Shown here piece after piece: positions 1 to 6,892 of a DNA stretch of 18,047 nucleotides. The translations under genes were made by a program, and so were the position numbers. The stretch is from Actinomycetes bacterium (GTDB lineage: Bacteria > Actinomycetota > Actinomycetes > Propionibacteriales > Propionibacteriaceae): positions 1-18,047 of the forward strand of contig JAEYNS010000187.1 of NCBI GenBank assembly GCA_023412435.1, in the 5' to 3' direction. The notes under the pieces were generated by a model that saw nothing but the letters and a program-made list of their open reading frames with translations, ran no database searches and was not told the DNA's origin. Position 1 is the first letter of the stretch. The number at the start of each line of letters is the position of its first letter.

Positions 1-2
1 AC

Positions 3-107
3 CCCGATCCGGACGCCAGCCCGCTGCCCGACGCCGCACCGGGGCGCGGCCAGGCTGAGAAGCACCCCGACCCCGAACCGGCCACGGGAGGCACCGAGTC
101 GGCGTGA
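3..107 (+). CDS. Possible C-terminal tail of an unrecognised protein (5' end outside window)
   Basis: From the window edge one + strand frame stays open for 34 codons and stops at a TGA at 105-107. Most of its codons end in G or C, as in the real genes here. The peptide is rich in Pro, Asp, Glu, Ala and Gly and looks like a disordered acidic tail. It would end 15 bp before the stop of the DoxX gene, which converges on it. No domain can be recognised, and 34 codons is too short to prove coding, so this could be chance. Confidence 0.35.
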   Translation, partial: PDPDASPLPDAAPGRGQAEKHPDPEPATGGTESA

Positions 108-122
108 CAACCCGCCGCGCAG

Positions 123-584
123 TCACACCGACGGCGCCTGCGCCGATCCCGCTGGCCGACGCCAGGCGCGCCATGCTCCGGTAGCCCACAGCGCCCACGC
201 GACCAGCACCGGCTGGAAGAAGAGCCGGGCGAACCGGGCACCGTCGCTGTCCAGGCCGAAGGCGTCCGTACGGCTGCTCCACTGCGCCAGGTTCCCCGGA
301 AAGATCGCGACGAAGAACGCGGCCGCCGCCCAGCCGACCGCCGGCCGCAGTCGGCGAGGGGCCAGCGCGAGCGCCGCCCCGAGCCCGATCTCGACGACCC
401 CCGAGGTGACCACGACGAGATCCGGGTCCAGCGGGAGCCATCCCGGCACTTGCGCCTGGAACTCCTGCCGTGCACCCGTCAGGTGGCTCACCCCTGCCAG
501 ACCGAGGGCGCCTCCCAGGAGCAGACGGCCAAGCGTACGCACCATGCCGTCCCGGCGAATCGCCGGCTTCAGGGGCTGTGTCAT
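123..584 (-). CDS. DoxX-family integral membrane protein
   Basis: The 153-residue product has about four hydrophobic segments (roughly residues 17-35, 55-75, 83-100 and 120-138). Its N-terminus has the GGALGLAGVSHL pattern followed by FQAQVPGWLP, and the acidic VVEIGLGAAL segment is typical of DoxX/DoxX-like proteins. The family is named after a thiosulfate:quinone oxidoreductase subunit, but most bacterial members have no defined reaction. I chose the ATG at 584 because a -10-like CATACT lies 7 nt upstream with no clear Shine-Dalgarno, which suggests a leaderless message. An in-frame ATG at 545 is the alternative. The open frame continues far upstream, but that part overlaps the divergent gene and lacks membrane character. 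It is divergent from the TspO-like gene across about 90 bp. Confidence 0.82.
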   Translation of the reverse strand: MTQPLKPAIRRDGMVRTLGRLLLGGALGLAGVSHLTGARQEFQAQVPGWLPLDPDLVVVTSGVVEIGLGAALALAPRRLRPAVGWAAAAFFVAIFPGNLAQWSSRTDAFGLDSDGARFARLFFQPVLVAWALWATGAWRAWRRPAGSAQAPSV

Positions 585-591
585 GTGTCGA

Positions 592-597
592 AGTATG
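592..597 (-). promoter_or_regulatory. Putative -10 element of the doxX-like gene (leaderless)
   Basis: CATACT on the minus strand, separated by 7 nt from the chosen ATG at 584. It matches the two most conserved -10 positions (A2, T6) but does not start with T. I see no convincing -35. The spacing puts the transcription start at or next to the start codon. Confidence 0.4.
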
Positions 598-674
598 CCC
601 CCGGGGTAAGGCCCCACACGAGGACGGGACCGCCCGCGCCCCGGCACGCCCCGCAGCACTTCCGAGAGGCAGCC

Positions 675-1499
675 ATGCCCAGAGAGACCGCGACCACCCC
701 GGTGAGGGCGCTGGTCGTCATCACCTACGTGGTGATGATCACGACGAACGCGCTCGCAAACGCACTGCCGATCAACGGACGCACCACCGGCGAGATCTCG
801 GACACCTACGAGAACCTGTTCGCCCCCGCGGGGCTCACCTTCTCGATCTGGGGGGTCATCTACCTGCTGCTGGCCGCCCACGTGCTGTACCAGCTCGGCC
901 TGCTCCACGACCGGGAGGATCGCGACCAGGACGTCTCCCGTGCCGTCCTGCTGCAGCGGGTCGCGGTGCTGTTCTCGGTGTCGTCGCTGGCCAACGCCGC
1001 CTGGATCGTCACCTGGCACTACGACCTGATCGGGGTGTCGGTGCTGCTGCTCGCCACCATGCTGGTGCTGCTGATCCTGATCACGCGGACCATCAACGCT
1101 GCGACGCTGTCGGCGCGCGAACAGCTCCTCGTCCGACTGCCGTTCAGCGTCTACTTCGGCTGGCTGACCGTCGCCACGATCGCCAACATCACGGTGTGGC
1201 TGGTCAGCATCGGCTGGGACGGCCTGGGCCTCAGCGAGGCCAGCTGGGCGGTCGCGATCATCGCGGTCGGCGCGGTCATCGGCGTGACCACAACCCTCCG
1301 CGACCGCGACGTGGCCTACGCGCTCGTCCTGGCCTGGGCCTACCTCGGGATCTGGATCAGGCAGACCTCACCGGACGGGTTCCAGGGCGGGTACCCGATC
1401 GTCGCCACCACCGCGGTGGTAGGGATCGCCGCCTTCCTGGTCGCAGCCGCGGTGACTGCCGTCCGCCACTTCACGGCTCGACCGACGGCGACCGCCTGA
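675..1499 (+). CDS. Polytopic membrane protein, TspO/MBR-like (tryptophan-rich sensory protein type)
   Basis: The 274-residue product has several strongly hydrophobic segments. After the first one comes a conserved-looking block with NALANALPINGRTTGEISD and then LFAPAGLTFSIWGVIYLL. The last part resembles the Pro-x-x-hydrophobic-Trp-Gly helix of TspO/MBR proteins, which bind porphyrins and lipids. Proteins of this length class are commonly called tryptophan-rich sensory proteins, and they are longer than the classical TspO of about 160 residues. The ATG at 675 is supported by GAGAGG at 664-669, 5 nt upstream. The same frame is open further upstream but there crosses the divergent doxX promoter and start. 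The membrane location is clear; the ligand and function are not. Confidence 0.78.
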   Translation: MPRETATTPVRALVVITYVVMITTNALANALPINGRTTGEISDTYENLFAPAGLTFSIWGVIYLLLAAHVLYQLGLLHDREDRDQDVSRAVLLQRVAVLFSVSSLANAAWIVTWHYDLIGVSVLLLATMLVLLILITRTINAATLSAREQLLVRLPFSVYFGWLTVATIANITVWLVSIGWDGLGLSEASWAVAIIAVGAVIGVTTTLRDRDVAYALVLAWAYLGIWIRQTSPDGFQGGYPIVATTAVVGIAAFLVAAAVTAVRHFTARPTATA

Positions 1500-1525
1500 C
1501 CAGCGGCGATGTCGGCACACCGCAG

Positions 1526-1531
1526 TAGCGT
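1526..1531 (+). promoter_or_regulatory. Putative -10 element (TAGCGT), leaderless VOC gene
   Basis: TAGCGT fits the actinobacterial TANNNT -10 pattern and lies 6 nt before the ATG at 1538. There is no Shine-Dalgarno between them and no good -35 match upstream. This is the same layout as at 1928, 3377 and 15988. Confidence 0.5.
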
Positions 1532-1537
1532 GTCGGC

Positions 1538-1894
1538 ATGCCTATCGCACGAAACCCCAGCGTCGTGATCGACTGTCCCGACCCCGCGGCCCTCGGCGAC
1601 TTCTACGCCGCCCTGCTGGGCTGGAAGGTCGACGCCGACAACGACTGGGTCGACATCCGGTCCGAGGACGGCCAATGCCTCTCCTTCCAGCAGGTGGCCG
1701 ACTACCGCGCGCCCCAGTGGCCCGGCCAGGAGCACCCGCAGCAGATGCACCTCGACGTGGTGGTCGACGACCTCGACCTCGCCGAAGGCGACGTGATCGC
1801 GCTGGGTGCGACGAGGGCGGCTCATCAGCCGGGCACCACCTTCCGGGTCTTCCTCGACCCTGCCGGCCACCCGTTCTGCCTCTGCCGCTCCTGA
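1538..1894 (+). CDS. VOC-superfamily (glyoxalase-like) protein
   Basis: A 118-residue protein made of one vicinal-oxygen-chelate domain. An N-terminal strand (PSVVIDCPDPAALGDFYAALLGW) is the typical opening beta-alpha unit. HLDVVVDDL (about 71-79) is the mirror strand of the second module, and FRVFLDPAGHPFCLC (about 102-116) is the usual closing strand with the D-P-x-G-H-x-F/W signature. The family covers glyoxalases, dioxygenases and antibiotic-binding proteins. Nothing here identifies the substrate, and metal ligands cannot be assigned with certainty. It starts at an ATG just after a TANNNT -10 and is followed 46 nt later by the M20 peptidase gene, which has its own -10, so co-transcription is not required. 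Confidence 0.85.
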   Translation: MPIARNPSVVIDCPDPAALGDFYAALLGWKVDADNDWVDIRSEDGQCLSFQQVADYRAPQWPGQEHPQQMHLDVVVDDLDLAEGDVIALGATRAAHQPGTTFRVFLDPAGHPFCLCRS

Positions 1895-1927
1895 GCCCTC
1901 CGGGGCGGGCTGCCGCGGCCGGCATCC

Positions 1928-1933
1928 TAGGAT
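1928..1933 (+). promoter_or_regulatory. Putative -10 element (TAGGAT), leaderless M20 peptidase gene
   Basis: TAGGAT fits TANNNT and lies 7 nt before the ATG at 1941. The ATG inside it, at 1932, is in frame with the same gene and is an alternative start; the leaderless reading favours 1941. AGGAT could also act as a weak Shine-Dalgarno for 1941. Confidence 0.5.
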
Positions 1934-1940
1934 GACGGCC

Positions 1941-3341
1941 ATGAGCGACCCCACCGAAGCGGCCCTGCGGGCTGCCGTCACAGCAGGACTGTCCACCGCC
2001 GGCGTCGAACTCGCAGAACTCGTTCGCATCCCGTCGGTGGCCTTCCCTGGCTTCCCGCCGGAGGAGGTACGGCGCAGCGCCGTGGCGGTGGCGGCCCTGT
2101 TCGAGGCGACGGGAGTCTTCGACCGGGTCACGGTCACGACCGCCACCGTTCCGGAGACCGGGGAGACCGGCATGCCGGCGGTGCTGGCGACCCGGGCCGC
2201 CCGCCCGGGTCGTCCCACGGTGCTGCTGTACGCCCACCACGACGTCCAGCCCGTCGGCGAGGAGCGGCTGTGGGACACGCAGCCGTTCGAGCTGACCGAG
2301 CGGGACGGCAGGCTCTACGGCCGCGGCTCGTCCGACGACAAGGGCGGCGTGGTGGCGCACCTGGCCGCGGTGCGCGCCCTGCGCGACGTCCTGGGTGACG
2401 ATCTGGGTCTCGGGTTGGCCGTCTTCGTCGAGGGCGAGGAGGAGGCCGGCTCGCGATCCTTCGCGCAGTTCCTGCAGGAGAACCGCGACGCCCTCGCCGC
2501 GGACGTGATGGTGGTCGCCGATTCGGCGAACTGGGATGCGCGCACCCCCGGCCTGACCGTTTCGCTGCGCGGCAACACCCGCTTCACCCTCACCGTCCGC
2601 ACCCTCGCTCACGCCTCCCACTCCGGGATGTACGGCGGCGCGGTACCGGACGCGATGCTGGCCACCATCAAGCTGCTCGCCACCTTGTGGTCGGACGACG
2701 GCACGGTTGCGGTCGACGGCCTGCTCAGCCACAACGCCGCCACCCCGGCCTACACCGAGGCCGACCTCCGTCGCGACACCGGCCTGCTCCCCGGTGTGAA
2801 CCCCATCGGCAGCGGACCGCTGCTGGGCCGGCTGTGGCACCGTCCGGCGATCACGGTGACGGGGATCGACGCGCCCAGCGTGGCCAACGCGTCCAACACC
2901 ATCGCGCCCGAGATCTCCGTCGTGATCAGTGCCCGGGTGGCCCCGGGGCAGTCGGGCGAGGAGGCGTTCCGCGCACTTCAGCACCATCTGCGCCGTCACG
3001 CGCCGTTCGGGGCCGAGCTGACCTTCGGCGACATCGACCACGGCGACGGCTTCCTCGCCGACACGTCCGGGTGGGCGGTCCGGCTCGGGAAGCAGGCACT
3101 GGCCGACGGGTACGGCGTCGAGCCGGTGGAGTTGGGCGTGGGCGGCTCGATCCCGTTCATCGCCGACCTGGCCCGGGTCTTCCCCGAGGCGGGCATCCTC
3201 GTGACCGCGGTGGGCGATCCGCTGTCGCGACCCCACACCCCCAACGAGTCGCAGGACCTCGGATCCCTGCGCGGGGCGATCCTTGCCGAGGCGCTGCTGC
3301 TGGCCCGCCTCAACGCGGGTGTTGAGCGCGCCTCCGGCTGA
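1941..3341 (+). CDS. M20-family zinc metallopeptidase (dipeptidase)
   Basis: The 466-residue product is a full-length M20 enzyme of the type that cleaves dipeptides with a two-zinc centre in the cytoplasm. Visible motifs are YAHHDVQP (about 97-104; H99 and D101 as first zinc ligand and its partner), GRGSSDDKGG (about 127-136; D132 as bridging Asp) and VEGEEEAGS (about 163-171; catalytic base and zinc-ligand glutamates). The dimerisation-lid region carries HASHSGMYGG (about 224-233), and SRPHTPNES near the C-terminus supplies the last His. All expected catalytic residues are present, so the enzyme should be active. The substrate range is not readable from sequence. The start at 1941 follows a TANNNT -10; 1932 is an in-frame alternative adding three residues. 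Confidence 0.93.
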   Translation: MSDPTEAALRAAVTAGLSTAGVELAELVRIPSVAFPGFPPEEVRRSAVAVAALFEATGVFDRVTVTTATVPETGETGMPAVLATRAARPGRPTVLLYAHHDVQPVGEERLWDTQPFELTERDGRLYGRGSSDDKGGVVAHLAAVRALRDVLGDDLGLGLAVFVEGEEEAGSRSFAQFLQENRDALAADVMVVADSANWDARTPGLTVSLRGNTRFTLTVRTLAHASHSGMYGGAVPDAMLATIKLLATLWSDDGTVAVDGLLSHNAATPAYTEADLRRDTGLLPGVNPIGSGPLLGRLWHRPAITVTGIDAPSVANASNTIAPEISVVISARVAPGQSGEEAFRALQHHLRRHAPFGAELTFGDIDHGDGFLADTSGWAVRLGKQALADGYGVEPVELGVGGSIPFIADLARVFPEAGILVTAVGDPLSRPHTPNESQDLGSLRGAILAEALLLARLNAGVERASG

Positions 3342-3376
3342 CCCGCGGATTCCCGGCGGACCCGGAGTGCCTGCGC

Positions 3377-3382
3377 TAACGT
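3377..3382 (+). promoter_or_regulatory. Putative -10 element (TAACGT), leaderless lipoprotein gene
   Basis: TAACGT fits TANNNT and lies 7 nt before the ATG at 3390. The GTG at 3381 overlaps this element and would be a poor start. No Shine-Dalgarno is visible. Confidence 0.5.
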
Positions 3383-3389
3383 GACCGCC

Positions 3390-4490
3390 ATGCGGGTCTG
3401 GGGAAAGCCGGGGCGTGTCTCGGCGGTCGTTGCAGCGGCGCTGTTGTTGTCCTCGGGATGTGCCACCCCCGGGGTCCCGGCTGCCTCGCCGACCCCCAGC
3501 TCCAGCCCCTCCGCCTCGGCCCTGCCGCCGCTGGCGGCCGACCTCACCGGCGGCGTCCCGGTGACCCTCGGAAGCGCCACGCACTGGGCGATCAGGGAGG
3601 GCCGCGCCTTCGTCGCGAGCGCGGACGGCGTCGAGGCGATCGACCTGGCCACAGGGGCTACCGCCTGGCGGGCGGCGTTCGGGGGCAGCGGCGCGCCGTG
3701 GGACGCGACCGCGACGGTCGGCCTCAGTTCCGACGGCGCCACCCTGCATGCGCAGCGCACCGTGGACACCCCGTCGGGAGCCGCGCTGGAACTGCTCAGC
3801 GTCACCGCCGCCACCGGCGCCATCGCGGGCAACCACGAGGTCGAGGACCCGCAGGGCCGCTGGCAGGTGGATCTGCCGCCCCGCATTCTCGCCGCCGACG
3901 CCACCGGCCTGGTGCTGGCCGACAACCCGGAGTCCGGGGCGCAGGTCGGTGTGGTGGATCTCCCGACCGCGACGATGCTGTGGTCGGCCGATGACCAGGG
4001 CATGGCCGGCGGTGACCTGGTGATCACCCGCTCGGGCGCCCGCAACCTGCGCACGGGCGCGCCAGTGTGGCAGGCGCCCTTCCGGATCGGACCGTTCCTC
4101 GGCTGGTCCGGCGACCGGGTGGTCGTCGGAGACACCGAGGCGGGGCGGGTGGTGTGGCTGAACGCCGCCGGCGGCACGGAGGAGGCGGAGGCCCCTGCCG
4201 ACCCCGAACTCTGCCTGACGGCAGCGTCCGTGCTGGTCTGCCCGGGTGAGAGGACGAACGGTTACGACCTGGTCTCCGGTGAGCCGCTGTGGTCAGGCGG
4301 AGAAGGCAGCGGTGTCGCGACCTACCGCGACTGGGTCTACCTGTGGCGCACCGATACCCGCGGCGAGGTGTGGGACGGCCGCACCGGCGAGGTGCTCGTC
4401 GCTGACGGCGAGCTGCCCCGGATCCGCTACTCCGACGCGTCCGGGATCCTCGTCGAGACCGACGGCCTCCGGTGGGTGGAGCGGGGGTAG
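3390..4490 (+). CDS. Secreted lipoprotein with PQQ-like beta-propeller repeats
   Basis: A 366-residue exported protein. Residues 1-24 form a lipoprotein-type signal: basic start (MRVWGKPGR), hydrophobic run, then LLSSGC with C24 as the likely lipidated cysteine. A Ser/Pro/Ala linker follows to about residue 47. The rest repeats a four-strand blade pattern typical of PQQ-like/WD-like propellers, seen in VEAIDLATGATAWRA, VGVVDLPTATMLWSA, GARNLRTGAPVWQA, YDLVSGEPLWSG and VWDGRTGEVL (hydrophobic-D-x-x-T/S-G-x-x-x-W). Such proteins act as extracytoplasmic scaffolds or sensors; no catalytic residues are evident. I prefer the ATG at 3390 to the in-frame GTG at 3381 because a -10 hexamer covers 3377-3382. 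It converges with the DUF4349 gene. Confidence 0.85.
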   Translation: MRVWGKPGRVSAVVAAALLLSSGCATPGVPAASPTPSSSPSASALPPLAADLTGGVPVTLGSATHWAIREGRAFVASADGVEAIDLATGATAWRAAFGGSGAPWDATATVGLSSDGATLHAQRTVDTPSGAALELLSVTAATGAIAGNHEVEDPQGRWQVDLPPRILAADATGLVLADNPESGAQVGVVDLPTATMLWSADDQGMAGGDLVITRSGARNLRTGAPVWQAPFRIGPFLGWSGDRVVVGDTEAGRVVWLNAAGGTEEAEAPADPELCLTAASVLVCPGERTNGYDLVSGEPLWSGGEGSGVATYRDWVYLWRTDTRGEVWDGRTGEVLVADGELPRIRYSDASGILVETDGLRWVERG

Positions 4491-4598
4491 GAGACGCCGC
4501 CGCGGACGCGGTCCGGGACCACGCCCGCGGCTGCGGCGACCGCTGGATCGACGCCCCCCGACGTCATCGCTGCGCCCCGTCGGACGCGCGGTCACATA

Positions 4599-4633
4599 CC
4601 CCTCCCCGCCCCTGAGTTTACGGCGAGGGGGGG
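4599..4633. terminator. GC-rich hairpin in convergent intergenic region (first of two)
   Basis: 4599-4610 pairs with 4622-4633: 11 pairs including one G-T wobble, plus one C-A mismatch, around an 11-nt loop at 4611-4621. It lies about 110 nt after the lipoprotein stop and about 40 nt beyond the stop of the opposing DUF4349 gene. There is no T-tract, as is common for actinobacterial terminators. It is a candidate bidirectional terminator. Confidence 0.5.
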
Positions 4634-4642
4634 ATCGGGTCT

Positions 4643-4659
4643 GTCCCCCACAGGGGGAC
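4643..4659. terminator. GTCCCCC/GGGGGAC hairpin (second of two)
   Basis: A perfect 7-bp stem (4643-4649 with 4653-4659) with an ACA loop, 16 nt before the DUF4349 stop codon on the opposite strand. No T-tract is present. Together with the hairpin at 4599-4633 it probably separates the convergent transcripts. The rest of 4491-4674 shows nothing recognisable. Confidence 0.45.
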
Positions 4660-4674
4660 GCTGGGCTCCGAACC

Positions 4675-5646
4675 CTACGCGCGAGGCCCTTGGGTCGCCC
4701 CCGAACCCCCGGCGGCAGGGTCGTCGCCCGCGGTGGTCGGCGGCTGCGGCGGGAGCCCGGAACCGGTGGTCCGCGGCTGCCGAGCACGGCCGGCCCGGCG
4801 GCGGCGCCACACCAGGAGAGGGACGGCGATCAAAGCGCCGATGGCCAGCCATGGCAGGAGCGCCCCCAGGACCGTCAGTGCCACGACGCCCGAGGCGACC
4901 AGCGCCTCCCAGCCGGACGTGAGACCGGCCAGGAAGCCGCCCGGGCCGTCCGCCACGAGGGTGTCGGCGGTCACCAGCGTGACGGTGACCGGTGAGGTGC
5001 TCACCCGCTGCTTCAGCGAGGCCTGTTGCGCCAGCAGCGCCTCGAGCTCGGACTGCCGCTGGGTGAGTTCGCTCTCGACCTGCGCGATGTCGCCCACCGA
5101 GCCCGCCCGTCGCATCAGTTCCTGCAGCCGGGCGATCGACTCGCGCATCGTCTTGACCCGCGAATCCACGTCCACCACCGCGTCGGTGACGTCGACCGAC
5201 TCGATCGTGCGGGAGCGCACCTCACCGAGCCCCGCGATCATCGTCAACGTCTCCTCCAGCCGTTCGGCCGGGACGCTGAGCACCAGGTGGGACGTGTCGT
5301 ACTCCCGCGGCATGCTGTCGGTCGGCAGCGACACCATCTCGGAGGTCACCATGCCGCCCAGGACGAGGGCGAGCCGGCGCAACTCAGCCGCCGCCCGCTC
5401 CACGTCGGCGACCTCGAGCAACACCGTCGCTGACCGGGCCAGCTTCCGCTCCCCCGGCAGGTTCGGCGCCTGCGGGGCACCGCCGTCGGCGGGCATCGGC
5501 GCCTCGCCGGGCTGGTCGGGGGCCCCGGCCGGCGCACGGTCGGCCCCACCGGTGGACCCTGCCGCACAGCCCGCCGCGAACAGCAGGCCGAGGATAGCTA
5601 CGAGGGCAGCCGCCAGGCGGCCGGCACGAGCTCCAGACGCGCTCAT
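4675..5646 (-). CDS. DUF4349-containing lipoprotein with C-terminal membrane anchor
   Basis: About 323 residues. An N-terminal signal ends in LLFAAGC (C27, lipobox-like), followed by a Gly/Pro/Ala linker. The DUF4349 domain contains two strand-helix units (ATVLLEVADVERAAAEL; HLVLSVPAERLEETLTMI) separated by a long helical, coiled-coil-like stretch (RVKTMRESIARLQELMRR through QSELEALLAQQASLKQRV). Near the C-terminus a strongly hydrophobic span (WEALVASGVVALTVLG and following) is followed by WRRRRAGRAR, so the protein is held in the membrane with a basic cytoplasmic tail. The family has no established function. Three consecutive ATGs (5652, 5649, 5646) follow a GAAAGGG Shine-Dalgarno; spacing favours 5649 or 5646. 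It lies about 104 nt after dprA in the same direction and may have its own promoter. Confidence 0.85.
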   Translation of the reverse strand: MSASGARAGRLAAALVAILGLLFAAGCAAGSTGGADRAPAGAPDQPGEAPMPADGGAPQAPNLPGERKLARSATVLLEVADVERAAAELRRLALVLGGMVTSEMVSLPTDSMPREYDTSHLVLSVPAERLEETLTMIAGLGEVRSRTIESVDVTDAVVDVDSRVKTMRESIARLQELMRRAGSVGDIAQVESELTQRQSELEALLAQQASLKQRVSTSPVTVTLVTADTLVADGPGGFLAGLTSGWEALVASGVVALTVLGALLPWLAIGALIAVPLLVWRRRRAGRARQPRTTGSGLPPQPPTTAGDDPAAGGSGATQGPRA

Positions 5647-5699
5647 CATCATGACCCTTTCACGCCGCTGTGCCCACCTGCGTTGCGGACCCTGGCGGC

Positions 5700-5705
5700 A
5701 ACCTA
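5700..5705 (-). promoter_or_regulatory. Possible -10 element (TAGGTT) for the DUF4349 gene
   Basis: TAGGTT on the minus strand fits TANNNT and would give a leader of about 45 nt containing the GAAAGGG ribosome site. No convincing -35 is seen. Read-through from dprA is the alternative. Confidence 0.3.
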
Positions 5706-5755
5706 CCGCGCGGATGTCCGCTGCCGCAGTCGCCGTGACGAGCACCGTGCCCAGG

Positions 5756-6892
5756 TCAGGCCAGCGGGAGTTGCTCAGCGGCAGGACGGCGGGGCGGCAG
5801 CCGCCACTCCCACCGGGCGTCCTGCACGACGAGGCCCTGGTCCGCCAGCCGATCGAGCAGACCGAGGCAGGCGGCCAGCGGGACCCCGGACCGCAGCGAC
5901 ACCTCGCCGGCCGAGAGGCCGCCCCGGGCGGGGATCGCCTCGAAGACCCGCAATGCGTCCGGGCTCAGGTCGTCGGTGAGACGTCGTCCTGCCCGCGGTC
6001 TGGTGACTGCGTGCCCGAGCGGTCCGAGCAGTTCGAGGACCTCCTGCGCCCTCGTCACCAGCACGGCCTCCGCCTCGCGGACCAGCCGGTGGGGGGTGTA
6101 GGACAGCGCGCTGGTGACGGGCCCCGGCACAGCCATCACTACCCGGCCCAGGCAGTTCGCCCACGTGACGGTGTTGCGCGCCCCGGACCGGACCGCGGCC
6201 TCGACGAGGACGGTGCCCTGGCTGAGCGCGGCGATCAGCCGGTTGCGGCCGAGGAAGCGCACCCTGGTCGGGTGCTGGCCCGGCGGCAGCTCGGAGACCA
6301 GCACTCCCTGCTCGGCGATCCGCTCGAACAAGGGACGGTGGGCGGGCGTATAGGCCTCGTCCACACCGCCGGCCAGCACGACGACGGTGGGGGTCCGGCT
6401 GGCGAGGCAGCCACGGTGGGCGGCCGCGTCGATCCCAAAGGCTCCGCCGGAGACGGTGGCGTAGCCCGCCTCCCCCAGTTCGGCGGCGAGGTCGCCGGCC
6501 ACCGTCTCGCCGTACGCGGTGCAGGCGCGTGACCCCACGATCGAGACCGACCTCCCGGCGAGGGCGGCGAGGTCGCCCGCCCCACGGAGCCAGAGCCCGA
6601 GCGGTGCCCCTGTCATCTCGTTGACCTGCTCGCAACCGGTGAGGTCGTCCGCCCCGGCAGGCCACTCCAGGTCGCCGGGCACCACGAAGCGCATCCCTGC
6701 TGCGGCAGCCCTGCCCAGCACTGCCTCCGCCCGGTACTCGCGGGCCCGCTGGGACAGCGGCGTGTCAGTGGCGCGGTCGAGCAGTCGCTGCCAGACCGCC
6801 TCGGCACCGAACTCTGCGACCGCCTCCGCCAGCTGGGGGGTGGCGGGCTCGACGACGCAGGCCAGCGCCAGGCGGGCGTCCCGCTCGTTCAT
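5756..6892 (-). CDS. dprA: DNA-processing protein A (DNA-protecting protein)
   Basis: The 378-residue product matches DprA/Smf, which binds single-stranded DNA and helps load RecA during uptake of foreign DNA; many non-transformable bacteria also keep it. The Rossmann-like core shows VSIVGSRACTAYG (about 116-128), ATVSGGAFGIDAAAHRG (about 145-161) and LGRNRLIAALS (about 214-224), the standard DprA motifs. The C-terminal part (about 310-360, LSPDALRVFEAIPARGGLSAGEV) looks like the winged-helix domain of longer DprA proteins. The ATG at 6892 overlaps the yifB stop (ATGA) and is preceded by GAGGAGGG, so translation is probably coupled to yifB. It is the last of the tightly packed genes starting at rplS. 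Confidence 0.95.
   Translation of the reverse strand: MNERDARLALACVVEPATPQLAEAVAEFGAEAVWQRLLDRATDTPLSQRAREYRAEAVLGRAAAAGMRFVVPGDLEWPAGADDLTGCEQVNEMTGAPLGLWLRGAGDLAALAGRSVSIVGSRACTAYGETVAGDLAAELGEAGYATVSGGAFGIDAAAHRGCLASRTPTVVVLAGGVDEAYTPAHRPLFERIAEQGVLVSELPPGQHPTRVRFLGRNRLIAALSQGTVLVEAAVRSGARNTVTWANCLGRVVMAVPGPVTSALSYTPHRLVREAEAVLVTRAQEVLELLGPLGHAVTRPRAGRRLTDDLSPDALRVFEAIPARGGLSAGEVSLRSGVPLAACLGLLDRLADQGLVVQDARWEWRLPPRRPAAEQLPLA

Noticed and set aside
1542..3836. Very long minus-strand open frame opposite the VOC and M20 genes
   Set aside because: It is antisense to genes with complete catalytic motifs, is rich in Arg/Gly/Pro/Ala low-complexity sequence and shows no family pattern. This is a GC-rich shadow.
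4733..6532. Long plus-strand open frame opposite the DUF4349 gene and dprA
   Set aside because: It is antisense to DUF4349 and DprA, both with clear family features; no domain is visible in it.
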